Part shown: positions 45,501-56,445 of the stretch, in pieces | Position numbering within the stretch: the first letter of the stretch is position 1 | How the letters are laid out: the number at the start of each line of letters is the position of its first letter | Assembly: GCF_958979055.1 (NCBI RefSeq) | Contig: NC_084896.1 | Span: 18,190,501 to 18,254,500 of the forward strand | Reading direction: 5' to 3' | DNA length: 64,000 nt | Origin: Alnus glutinosa | Lineage: Eukaryota > Streptophyta > Magnoliopsida > Fagales > Betulaceae | Notes under the pieces: model-generated | Seen by the model: the letters and a program-made list of their open reading frames with translations, nothing else | Told to the model about the DNA's origin: nothing | Database searches by the model: none | Position numbers and translations under genes: made by a program

Positions 45501-47727
45501 CATGGAAGTTCACGTTAGCACTCTTAAGAAACTGACATGTGTTCTATGCCTCATTAAAAACAAAATTAAACAATCAAACAACTAAAAAAACTAAAAAAAT
45601 AAAAATTAAATACATTATAAAAATAAAAACTTAAAAATAAAAAAAATCGTTTAGGGTTTGGCTCTTGGGGGTGGCCTAACCACTCCCATGGGCCATTCCC
45701 TACTGACCGAGCCACTCCCACAAGGCCAAAAAAAATTAAAAAATTGTTTAAGGAAATGGCCCTTGGGGGGGACCAAAATCACCCCCATTTTGCTTTTTGG
45801 AGCCGCACCTTTTTTTTTTTTTTTCTTTTTTTTTCTTTTTTCTTTTTTCTAAAATTTTTGTTTTAAAGTTTTAAATTTTTGAAGAAATCTAAGGCAGTTT
45901 TTGTTATAATATAATTAAATGATTACATTCATCTCTTCCTATCAGATTAAGCTTTTGGGATAAATGAATTTAAGAGCAGAGGTCCTGAATTCGATCAAAC
46001 CATGTCTCTGTCAGTCACTTCTAATTTCAATCAAATATTTCACGTGTTGAGCCTCACCTATTAAGGAAGAGTGTTAGAATATAATTAATTAATTAAATTC
46101 ATCGATTCCTATTAACTTAAGCTTTTTGATTAAGTGGTGATGGATTGAAAATTTTCCTTTTCCTCATTGTTTCATAAATCTAAACAAAACCTAAAAGTTT
46201 GAGATCAACCATTTCCCAAGCACATGATTATCCTCTACTTGCTTCATCATCAAGGACAATCAATCCATTTCTATGTTATTGTTTACAATCTTGAAAATAA
46301 TTTTTTGGTATTGAAATCTTACCATGGTAATATGATGGACGATGGAATTTGTATGCTACTGTTTTGACAAAGAAAAGAATAACATCAGTATTTGGAAACA
46401 TAGAATTAAAACTCAGCATTTCTTTTAAAATTGAAAATAGAGTATTTGTCGTATTTTTTTTTTTTATGTAAACATCAGCAATAACATCACGGTGCAAAGA
46501 ACGATATGTTTATAAGAAAGTAAATTTAAAATATTGAAAAAAAAAAAAGAAAAAAAAAAAGGAAAATCAAAATCAAAAGAGAGATATAGGTTCTTACTGA
46601 TGTTCATGGGTCCTGCTACCATGGTCAGAATAGCTACAACATGAAAAATAAAAATAAATCCATTAATTAATCAAAAAGGTTACTTGATTTTTTAAGGCTA
46701 ACTTCTTAAGAAACTTATCCAATTCTATTTCATTGTGTCATTCTATCATACATGTTATAGAAACCTTACTTTTGTATATCTGACGTAGTCTCTCAATGAC
46801 TGTTGTGACTGCAGAGAAAAGAATAACATCAGTGTTATTCTATCATATATAATATATATGATATGAATGTCTTATTACATAGGCAGCATGGATGAATGGT
46901 TAGTGATGAGAGTGAGAAATCCAATAATTAAGAAAAGAAAGAAATAACTTATTGTTCTCGCGTGCATTCTTTTACCCACCATGATCATAGCAAGTAACAT
47001 TGTTCGCGCCATGGATGTAGCAATCGCCTCTGCAGCTTCCGCAATAAGCTTGGTGCCATGAAAGCTCAAAACCCCGTTGTTCATTGTAGAAGTCTGTACA
47101 TGAAATATTATTTCCAAAGGTATCATCTATAAATATTGGATCTGGCCGCGATGACGGAGGCATTTGCTCTACTTGGCACAAGTCCCCTAAATACTCTGAA
47201 TACATCATATATAGAACATATATATACCTCTTGGAATTTGATAAGGAAGAATTGGGAAAGCATGCAGAAATGTTTAAATGATATTGAGAATCCACTGGGT
47301 TTTCACATTTTACGAAAATCATAACGCTTGTTTGAGAGAAACTTAATCGATATGGATCCCCTGAGCTGAAATTGCTGTAGTACAGAGGATAACGAGGAAT
47401 GAAGGAGTCATTATCGTTCAGAATACCTGGGTCTACAATTCGGATTGTGTAGCTGGTGTAATTAATTTCCCGTACGTAGTATCTTCCATCATGTAAGTAT
47501 AACACTGTTTGATCATTCTCACATAAAAGATTATACCTTTTATCGCCACAGTTTTCTGGATCGCTCTCTAATCGAAACGGATAGCTTATGTTGTGGATCG
47601 TGCCGCAGGAAGAAGGAGCACATAGATGATCACTATCGTTGGCGCTGCAAGCTTCATGGATTAGGACAAGAACAACAATTAGGACCATCATGAGTCCTCT
47701 GGCAGGGAAGAGCATTCCTCTTGCCAT
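42581..47727 (-). CDS. LRK10-like receptor kinase (GUB_WAK ectodomain, 8 exons)
   Basis: Exons on the minus strand: 47727-46980, 46808-46770, 46633-46598, 46358-46323, 45053-45006, 44504-44463, 43978-43931, 43692-42581. Every junction is phase 1 with canonical splice sites; the full set gives 702 residues. Exon 1 has a signal peptide ([11 protein letters not shown]..., residues 1-30) and the Cys-rich GUB_WAK domain ([35 protein letters not shown]). I chose the ATG at 47725-47727; an in-frame ATG at 47781 only adds Leu-Ser repeats from a (GA)n tract. The last exon has a membrane segment ([11 protein letters not shown]), then the kinase: [26 protein letters not shown] (catalytic Asp kept; HRD Arg replaced), [14 protein letters not shown]. 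Family members act at the plasma membrane in defence and rust resistance (Lr10). The six mini-exons (36-48 nt) in between may be alternatively used. Confidence 0.85.
45372..45890. mobile_element. MITE-like insertion (GGGTTAAATAC end) with GC-rich core
   Basis: Begins TTAGGGTTAAATACTTTTTT followed by CTATGTGGTTT-AAAA, a start widely seen in plant non-autonomous repeats, and contains a GGGGGTGG/CCACTCCC core around 45660-45800. A related copy lies at 52675-53170 in the duplicated segment. Confidence 0.55.
45903..46141 (+). mobile_element. TRIM-like miniature LTR retrotransposon, copy 1
   Basis: Two 65-70-bp direct repeats (TATAATATAATTAAATGATT...TAAGCTTTTGGGATAA at 45907-45972 and TAGAATATAATTAATTAATT...TAAGCTTTTTGATTAAGTGG at 46075-46138) flank a short core with AGAGGTCCTGAATTCGA and GTCTCTGTCAGTCACTTC. 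There is no coding capacity, as in TRIM elements. Confidence 0.6.
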
Positions 47728-47730
47728 GGC

Positions 47731-47769
<39 letters not shown>

Positions 47770-47934
47770 TATAGCTTCCACAACTCTTGGTCAAAGCAAA
47801 TAATGCATGTATATGTAGGCGTAAGCGCATACGTCACAAATTGGAATTTAGGCGCATACTGTATTATATTTCTTTTTTTTATTATAAGTTGAAGAAGACT
47901 TTAAAGAGGCTGAAAAACCCTCCGGCGAACAGAG
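47728..47934. promoter_or_regulatory. 207-bp divergent promoter region between two receptor-kinase genes
   Basis: The start codons at 47727 (minus) and 47935 (plus) face away from each other. A (GA)n tract (about 47734-47763) abuts the minus-strand start; an AT-rich run with TATTATATTTC (about 47862) sits upstream of the plus-strand start. Both 5' leaders and any core promoters must share this space. Confidence 0.55.
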
Positions 47935-50437
47935 ATGGATATTTGCTTAGAAATGGTAATCGCATACTTGTTCTTGTTTCTGGCTTTCACCGTAGACCTT
48001 GAAGAAGCCCAAAGTACTGCGTGTGATGAATCACGGTGTGGAGACCATGGCCCGGCCATTCGATTTCCCTTCCGACTTAACAGCCAGCCAGAGCACTGTG
48101 GGTATCCTGGGTTCAATCTCTCCTGCGTTGATACAAAACACACGGTGCTGGAGCTGCCGATTTCAGTGAAGCTTTTTGTCAAAGAGATTGACTACAAATC
48201 TCAGGTAATTCACTTATATGATCAACATCATTGCCTCCCAAGGCAGCTTCAGGGGATGGATTTGAACCATTCCTCGCCTTTCCAATTCGAAGAAAGGGAA
48301 AGGTATCGTTCCCTTTCTGACTATACCTTATTCAATTGTTCCCCAAGAGAAGAAATGGATCACATCTTTCTGATCTCTTGTCTTAATGGCCCTACCAACC
48401 AAGTTTATTTTATGAATGTCATCACGTCGTCCCTCATATCTTGTACAAAGATGTATACTCTTCGATCGATTCCAGATGGTATAATGCTCCATCATGATAA
48501 ATTTGTTCAGTTGAATTGGTCGACTCCGGCATGCAGACACCGTGAAGGGAAAGGCATGAGATGTATGAAGAGTAATAGCAGTGGATGGGGAACACAGTGC
48601 TATATCCCCATACAGACTAAAGGTATTCTATCTATCCGATTAATTACCACCTTTGTACTTAACGAGTGAAAGCCATGAGTTTTGCTAAAGCATTTAATTA
48701 GGCCATATAATATAGTTGTAGCTCTTCCAACTAAATTGTTGGAAACCAGCTTGCAAGAGAGCAATTAGGGGGGGTGTACATGTGGACGTTGATTTGATTA
48801 TTTGTAATATTTGTAGCTCCACCGATATCACTTTTATTTTAAAATTTGCATCCATGTAATTATTATTCGTTACCCACATATTAGATAACGAGCCTTTTAG
48901 GCTTATTTTAGTCTTTTGAAAAAAATTTGAATCTCTATTAAAACCTATTTTAAATGATTTTGAAAATAATTTAGGCTAATTTTAAGTGTTTTGAGTTTGT
49001 TATAATTTTTTTTTTAAGCTCTAATTTTTTGAAAGTATATTGATTTTATATTACAATTGATTAATATCTGCTCGCATGTACACCCTGAATATCAACATAC
49101 AATTTGCTTACAAAGATTACCATACACATGTTAACTCGGGAAAAATCACTGAATAGCAAGTTTAGTCCTCTTAAAAATTTTTTTAGGCAAACGATTATTT
49201 ATTTTTTGAAATGCACACTAATGAGAAGTTGATTGTGATAAATTTTTGACAGGTGCATTATCAAAGTTGGCTATTATTGGTGAGTCATCTATTGGCTATT
49301 TTAAATTCTTCTTATTGTGGATATGGAAGTTATTGATTCATGAATGCTTATTGTGCAGGTATCATATTTGGTTCATTTGTGATATTACTGGTTATCTTTG
49401 CTCTCTACTATTACTATACTTATGATAAAGCAGAAAAACAACATCAAGTGAAGATTGAAAAGTTTTTGGAAGATTACAGAAATTTCAAACCCACAAGATA
49501 CTCGTATGCCGATATTAAAAGGATTACAAATCAATTTACTGAGAAGTTAGGCGAATGAGCATATGGAACTGTATTCAAAGGAAGGCTTTCCAATGAAATT
49601 CATGTTGCAGTGAAGATCCTCAACGCTTCCAGGGGAAACGGGGAAGAATTCATAAATTAGGTAGGAACAATGGGTACGATCCATCATGTTAACGTGGTTC
49701 GCTTGGTTGGCTTCTGCGCTGATGGATTTATAAGAGCTTTAGTTTATGAGTTCTTACCAAATGATTCGCTAGAAAAGTTCATATCTTCAACGGCCGCCAA
49801 GAACCGTATCCTTAATTGGGATAAGCTGCATGATATTGCTATTGGCATAGCAAAAGGAATTGAATATCTTCACCAAGGATGCAACCAACGAATCCTCCAT
49901 TTCGATATCAAACCTCACAATGTTTTGCTAGACCAAAACTTCAATCCAAAAATTTCTGATTTTGGTCTTGCGAAGTTGTGTTGAAAGGATCAAAGTGCAG
50001 TGTCCATGACCACAGCCAGGGGAACTGTGGGTTACATTGCACCCGAAGTTTTCTCTAGAAATTTTGGGAATATGTCTTTTAAAGCAGATGTTTATAGCTT
50101 TGGAATATTGTTACTTGAAATAGTTGGAGGGAGAAAAAATGTTGGAGTTACAAATTATAATACTAGCCAAGTCTACTTTCCAGAATGGATCTATAATTTC
50201 TTAGAACAAAAAAAAGACACACGAATCTTTGTTGAGGATGATGGAGATGCTAAAATTGCAAAGAAACTTGCAATTGTAGGACTCTGGTACATCCAATGGC
50301 ACCCAATAGATCAACCTTCCATGAAAACTATGGTTCAAATGTTGGAAGAAAAAGTAGATAAACTAACTATGCCTCCTAATCCATTCGTCCATGCGGGCCG
50401 AAAAAAATTAATGCAAATATACCTACAAAACGTCTAA
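47935..50437 (+). pseudogene. Second GUB_WAK receptor-like kinase, three nonsense codons
   Basis: Exons 47935-48622, 49253-49279 and 49359-50437, joined in phase 1 with GT...AG introns. Exon 1: signal peptide (about 1-25), Cys-rich GUB_WAK ectodomain of the ATL21/LRK10-like type (CDESRCGDHG, IRFPFRL, CGYPGFNLSC, TVLELP). Exon 3: membrane segment (IIFGSFVILLVIFALYYYY), then kinase with [36 protein letters not shown]. Stops: TGA at 49556-49558 (in the glycine-rich loop), TAG at 49658-49660, TGA at 49982-49984. Each is one substitution from a sense codon expected in the family, and no indel breaks the frame. The ectodomain plus membrane segment could still be made as a kinase-less protein of about 300 residues. 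Confidence 0.88.
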
Positions 50438-51894
50438 ACCGTGAGTTGGAGGTCATCCCAGAATCAAAATAATTGTATGTGAACTTGATGTGCATGATAA
50501 TTATATAGATTGCAATCATCTTGTACTCTTTAGAACTTATTAATCTTATAGTCAGTGTAGCAACTTCAAGTTTTTTCTTGTATCAATGTATATGAGAGCA
50601 ATATGAAGATTATAAAAAAGTACCTCGTAAATTTTTTTTTTTCAGCAATCTTTTTCCTTTCCAATTGTCAATTCCTTAGGCTGTTATATAATTTAATAGT
50701 GAATTTGTTTTTCAGTGCATTATATAAAACATGTATATGGCATTTGTAGCAAAATTAATATTGATGAGAGATTCAAAAAGTTACATTTTTATCTCATTTT
50801 GCTAATGTGACATAATTAATGAGCTTTTATATCAGCCATTGTTAAAAAGGAAAAAAAAAAAAATCCAAGAACTGACTATCATAGTATCAGTACCACATCA
50901 GCAAAATATAATAAAAGTAAGGTGTATTGCATTACTATATATATATATATATATATAAACTTTTGTTTTTTACCTTTTTTTATTTAATTTTTTTTTGAAT
51001 GTAAGCTTCTAACCTTGGTAGATTTTCCCTTTTTTTTTTTTTTTTACTGAGTTAATATTCACCATTGGTTTTCTTGAGCGTTAGATTTGGCAAGGTGGGT
51101 TCGGAATTTATTAGTATTGCACGGTAGAAAAAGAAAGAGATTGAGGGAAATTGCCCTATGAGCTTGATACTCAACAAATGGGGATTCACGATTAGGTTTT
51201 CAAATTACTATAAATTTGGATAATATTTTTTAGGAAAAAATATAAAAATGCTTTTTAAACTAATAGTCGATTTTAAAATCGTCTTCTGAATTTTTAAAAG
51301 TATTAAACTAACCCATCAAACTATCAAAGTGTGTCAAAAATGTCATTTTTTTATTATAGTCTTGAAATACCCTTACCACGTGTCCTATGTTCCGTTAAAA
51401 AATAATAAAAATTAATACATAACAAAATGGGTTCTCTTATATATACGTGGGGAAAAAGAAGCAAATTGGAGAAGGTAGGAAGAAAGAGAGATTACGAACT
51501 AACGACTAATTGTACAAGGAAAGAAGAGTCGGTCATCCGCTGGTGTCCCCAACCAATGATATCACATTGTCGTCTTTACTTTTTCTTTCTTTCTTTTTTT
51601 TCTTTTTTTTCTTACTCTTTTCCTCTTGTTTTCTGATGAATTTCTTTTGTTCTGGTTGTTAACTTGATACGAAACTTTTAATTTAAATAATTAAGTAAAA
51701 AATAAATTAAAAAAATTGTAGAAAAATAATTAAATTTTAAAAAATAAAAAATAAAAAAAATCCTAGGAATGTGTCTATCTTGTATGGTGACTCTTCATAA
51801 ATAGAAAAAACTGTTATTTATACATTTTTTTGGCCTTTGATAAACCCAATAAAAATGCCATTAACTATTAATAAAAATACAAAAATAGTACTAC
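50438..51894. other. Intergenic, no gene seen
   Basis: AT-rich with (TA)n near 50936-50957 and poly(T) runs near 50988 and 51030. 51225-51420 resembles a common dispersed repeat (TTTTTAGGAAAAAATATAAA start, GTTCCGTTAAAAAAT end). The open frame at 51427-51636 has no family resemblance. Confidence 0.55.
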
Positions 51895-52924
51895 AAGCAA
51901 AAGACTTTTAGCAAAGTTCAAGCCAATTTATAGCAGAATGCTCTATACATCTCGTTTATCTGCAAGTCTCCCCCACTTCAAAAACACTTGTCCTCAAGTT
52001 ATAATTTGGATAAGGTGGCTCATCCATCTAGAGAACTCTATCATGTGAAATTTTCATGCCATGTACAGATATATATGAGAAATGTCAAAAACTTTAGCTA
52101 GACTTTTTTGTATCATGTGGAATTTTCATACGATCGACAGATATGTCACTTTATGAGCCATTAGAATTAGCCAATTAAATTTTAATAAAAACACAAAAAG
52201 AAGACTATAAGACAAAGAAAAGAAGCCACTAAGAAATTTTTGTAGGTCCAAGACGTTATCGGCATTTCTGTCTGCCGATTTCCATGTCAATTTGACATAG
52301 CAATTAGCAACTACCAAGTGCATGAAGATTTTGGGTGTTCAACGTTCAAACAAGATAAGCCCACAATAATTGTTATGTGTTATGTGTTATGTCTTCATTT
52401 TAGTAAAAGATAATAGTTGAAAACAATAAAAGATGTTATATGCTAAAATAAAAGTTTGTGAATGTCACATTGCATTGCAAGGAATGATCTACTTATATGT
52501 CTGGACTTCCAATTAGGTTGAGTTCGTTTCTATGCCTTCTCAATGACCTTGAGCTAAAGATGCAGCAGTCGATGAATTAGTTACTTACTAAGGCTTGTAA
52601 ACAAGGTTTCAAAACTAACCCTTTCTAGCTATCTTATCGAGGAAACAATTGGGGAAAGCAAAGGAAAAATTTTAGGGTTAAATACTTTTTTATTCCATGT
52701 GGTTTAAAAATTTTATTCTTTGCCCCTGTGGTTTATTTCGAATAGCAGATAGTATTTCGTTTATGGCTAAAGACGGAGATAATACTTCTGTCCAAAAATT
52801 CATGAAAATCCACGTCAGCACCCTTAAGAAACTGACAAGTGTCCTATGCCCCGTTAAAAATAAAATTAAACAATAAAACAATTAAAAAACTAAAAAATAT
52901 TAAATACATTATAAAAATAAAAAC

Positions 52925-52928
<4 letters not shown>

Positions 52929-52964
<36 letters not shown>
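52929..52964. repeat. Poly(A) tract
   Basis: About 37 consecutive A residues inside the MITE-like repeat of the duplicated segment; absent as such from the other copy. Confidence 0.9.
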
Positions 52965-52966
<2 letters not shown>

Positions 52967-53233
52967 TTTTGAAAAAAAAAAGGGTGGTCGAAACCACCCC
53001 CAAGCGCCTTGGTGGTGGCTCGAGCCAACCCCGTTTGGCCTAGGGTGGTTTCAGCCACCCCACAAGGGCAAAAAGAAGAAGAAAAAAAATTCATTTAAGG
53101 TTTGGCACTTGGGGGTGGTTTCAGCCATCCTCTACCAGTCGAGCCACCTCTCTTTTTTTTAAAAAAATAAAGTTTTTTGTAAAATTTTTCTTTTAAAGTT
53201 TTAAATTTTTTAAGAAATCTAAAGTAGTTTTTG

Positions 53234-53490
53234 TAAGAATATAATTAAATGACTACATTCATCTCTTCTTATCAGCTTAAACTTTTGAGACAAGTGGTGA
53301 TTTAACATGATATAAGATCAGATGTCCTGAGTTCAAGTCATGTCTCTGTCAGTCACTTCTAATTTCAATTAAATATTTCATATGTTGAGCCTCACATATT
53401 AAGAGAGAGTATTAGAGCATAATTAAATGATTAAATTCATCTATTCCTATTAACTTAAGCTTTTTGATTAAGTGGTGATAGATTTAACGT
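53234..53490 (+). mobile_element. TRIM-like element, copy 2 (inside the duplication)
   Basis: Same layout as 45903-46141: direct terminal repeats around 53234-53306 and 53411-53488 with the core GTCTCTGTCAGTCACTTCTA. The left repeat ends GGTGATTTAACATGATAT, followed by a degenerate primer-binding-site-like stretch. Confidence 0.6.
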
Positions 53491-54079
53491 TTTCCTTTTC
53501 CTCATTGTTTCATAAATCTAAACAAAACCTAAAAGTTTGAGATCAACCGTTTCCCAAGCACATGGTTATCCTCTACTTGCTTCATCATCAAGGACAATCA
53601 ATCCATTTCTATGTTATTGTATACAATCTTGCAAATAATTTTTTGGTATCGAAATCTTACCATTGTAATATGATGGATAGAGTTTCTATGCTACTGTTTT
53701 GACAAAGAAAAGAATAACATCAATATATGGAAACATAGAATTAAAACTCGGTATTTCTTTTAAAATTGAAAATAGAGTATTTGTCGTATTTTTATTATGT
53801 AAACATCAGTAATAACATCACAGTTTAAAGAACGATATGTTTATTAAAAAGAAAAAAAAAATCAAAAGAGAGATATAGGTTCTTACTGATGTACATTGGT
53901 TCTGCTACCATGTCCAGAATAGCTACAACATGAAAAAATAAAAAAATAAAAAAATGAATCCATTAATTAATCGAAAAGGTGACTTGAATTTTTTTTAAGG
54001 CTAATTTCTTAAAGAAACTAATCCAATTCTATTTCATTGTGTCATTCTATCATACCGGATACAGAAACCTTACTTATGT

Positions 54080-54640
54080 ATATCCAATTAAATTTTAATA
54101 AAAATGCAAAAAGAAGACTACAAGACAAAGACTTTTAGTAAAGTTCAAGCCAATTTATAGCAAAATGCTCTATACATCTCGTTTACCCAAGAACAAGTCT
54201 GCCCCACTTCAAAAACACTCGTCCTCAAGTTATAATTTGGACAAGGTGGCCCATCCATCTAGAGAACTTTATCATGTGGAATTTTCATGCTGTGTAGAGA
54301 AATATATGAGAAATGTCAAAAACTTTAGTTGGACTCTTTTGTATCATGTGGAATTTTCATACCATAGAGAGAAATGTCACTTTATGAGCCACTAGAATTA
54401 GCCAATTAAATTTAAATAAAAATACAAAAAGAGGACTACAAGACAAAGACTTTTAGCAAAGTTCAAGTCAATTTATAGCAGAATGCTCTACACATCTCGT
54501 TTATCCTACAAGTCTCCCCCACTTCAAAAACACTCGTCCTCGAGTTATAATTTGGATAAGGTGGCTCATCCATCTCGAGAACTCTATCATGTGGAATTTT
54601 CATACCATGTACAGAAATATATGAGAAATGTCAAAAACTT
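54080..54640 (-). mobile_element. Gypsy pol-tail/LTR repeat, tandem copies C and D
   Basis: Two head-to-tail copies of a ~310-bp unit, 54118-54432 and 54433-54640, both with GACTTTTAG-AAAGTTCAAG at the start and CACTCGTCCTCRAGTTATAA. The second is cut off at 54640 where the L1-derived sequence starts. The minus strand carries the decayed gypsy polyprotein end. Confidence 0.65.
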
Positions 54641-54897
54641 TAGTTAATTATGGCAATTCTAAAACTTCTTCTAGGCGTAGGAAAGGCAAGACCCATGTGA
54701 TGTAGGGTTGTATGCCTTGGGGGTTTTGTGGTTTGTTTTTTCGGGTCCTTGGGTGTACTTTTCCTGTTGTTTTGGTTGTTTGTTGGGTTTTCGAGTTAGC
54801 TTTGGTTCTCCTTGTATATCACATGTGTACTTAGAGGCGCCTTACGCTTCTTTCCTCAATAAAACTTTAATTACCTATAAAAAAAAATATCTATTAT
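54641..54897 (+). mobile_element. ORF1-tail plus 3' UTR L1 derivative, 5'-truncated
   Basis: Starts with a short basic reading frame ending RRRKGKTHVM and TAG (54702-54704), the pattern of an L1 ORF1 C-terminus. A GT-rich 3' UTR follows directly, then the family end motif (CTCCTTGTATATCACATGTG, GGCGCCTTACGC) and a poly(A) tail. As in 34875-36147, no ORF2 lies between. Confidence 0.65.
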
Positions 54898-54899
54898 AA

Positions 54900-56349
54900 A
54901 TTAATTACAACAAGAGTCATTTAAGATTTATCTGTTTAAATCTTTTATCAATATAAATACATAACAGAAATGGCTTTACAAGAATAATTGACACAAACGT
55001 CACAAGTCATAAAGCAAACCTAAGAGCAGGTGGACAACCTGTGGTTTGCTAATTACAACCATCGCGGCGAGCTTCAGTCATAATATCCTAGGTACACTTC
55101 TACAACACAACCAACTACGACCAAAGTTCTGGAGCCACAAGAATATTATCTATACGGTTGTGGAGGTTTGCCTTATCCATATAGGTGAAAAGATAAGTTC
55201 ACTGTCTCAGTACATAATATCGAAACCTCAGTGATATTAAACTAGCTGAGTTTTCCCAATGAACCAACTTTTCCTTTATAGTCTTACGAGTACTATAACA
55301 GCTACTAATTTTATTAACTTTTGTTTGAAAAACCTCCAATGGCTGATATAGCAAACACCAGGTAATATAAAACATTTAAAGCATATTATATAGCTGTGAA
55401 CATATATAGAAGTTTCAATCATCCCACCTTGAAAGCTTCTACATATCGACCCATCTACAATAATACTTTTATGTTGGTAGCTCAAATGCACAGAGATTTA
55501 ACATTACCAACTGTGATATCACCATGGTTCAGGGCATTACAACTTCATGTCTATGACACATAGTTGTCCATACGGTTACTACAGTAAAACTCCAATATCC
55601 AAGCACTTCTCACTGTTGTACCAACAATAATCTATCTATCTACTCCCAAGACACACTGATACCCCAACCAATAGCGTCACATCCAAGCACATCAAGCTTA
55701 AAACATGTCATTTCACTCTTTAGTACAAGCATACTATCATCCCCCGAATACGAGTAACACTGAATCCTAGGGCATTACAACTACATGTCAATGACAATCC
55801 ATCTACCTACTTCCAGGACACTGTATTACTCATACCCGAACAATGAAAATACCCTTGTACATTCAAGCTCAACATTTTTAAATCATGCAACCAAACGATA
55901 GAAGTATACATAAGCTCTTTTCCATTAAAACTCTTAGGCATACTAATACCTCTAGTATAAAAACTACAATATTCTATATCATGAAAACCTCACACAATTT
56001 AAACAATGATATGCATGCTCATGATAGTCTTTTTATTCATTGTGAGGCTTACCCTCTCTTTCATTATTATGTTTATGCTTTATGCTTTACAATTCAAAAT
56101 CTATACTCCTATTGTTTGTAAATCATGATTTTTTTCAAATACGATAAACCAATCAACATGTAATTTTATCATTGTACTTTGCATAATTTAAATCACAACT
56201 GCAACACACATTCAAACACTTTAAATCAATTCAACACCTTTCATTCATGCATAATTTCATAACATCATTGATATTATTTGAACATAATTAAAACTACTCA
56301 AATCAACCAAAATAGATATATTCAATATACAGTTGGTTCGGATTTACAA

Positions 56350-56445
<96 letters not shown>

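Larger units (their letters stand above)
44096..46505. repeat. Three tandem copies of a ~550-bp intronic unit, each with a mini-exon
   Basis: Units at 44096-44650, 44651-45196 and 45197-46505 start TATATGTCTGG and share blocks such as CTTTCTAGCTATCTTATCAAGG, ATGGTTATCCTCTACTTGCTTC and AAGAATAACATCAG. The third unit is enlarged by a repeat (about 45372-45890) and a TRIM-like element (45903-46141). Each unit holds one mini-exon on the minus strand (44504-44463, 45053-45006, 46358-46323). Confidence 0.85.
43931..46808 (-). other. Array of six phase-1 mini-exons
   Basis: 46808-46770 (39 nt), 46633-46598 (36), 46358-46323 (36), 45053-45006 (48), 44504-44463 (42) and 43978-43931 (48). Each has a pyrimidine/AG acceptor and a GT donor (mostly GTAAG or GTGAG), starts with two bases and ends with one, and has no internal stop in that frame. 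Because all are multiples of three and in equal phase, any of them can be skipped without breaking the protein. Confidence 0.7.
51895..54075. repeat. Internally deleted segmental duplication of the LRK10-like locus
   Basis: 51895-52466 matches 41495-42270 (gypsy-tail copy and following unique sequence TTGGGTGTTCAA, AAAGATAATAGTTGAAAACA). Then 52467-54075 matches about 45170-46770. The 2.9 kb in between, which holds the whole kinase exon and three mini-exons, is absent. Copies of two mini-exons remain at 53693-53661 (with an in-frame TAG) and 53922-53887. Confidence 0.8.

Noticed and set aside
47728..47781. Upstream in-frame ATG at 47779-47781 as the start of the receptor kinase
   Set aside because: The extra residues are a Leu-Ser run from the (GA)n tract, and the signal peptide starts properly at 47727.
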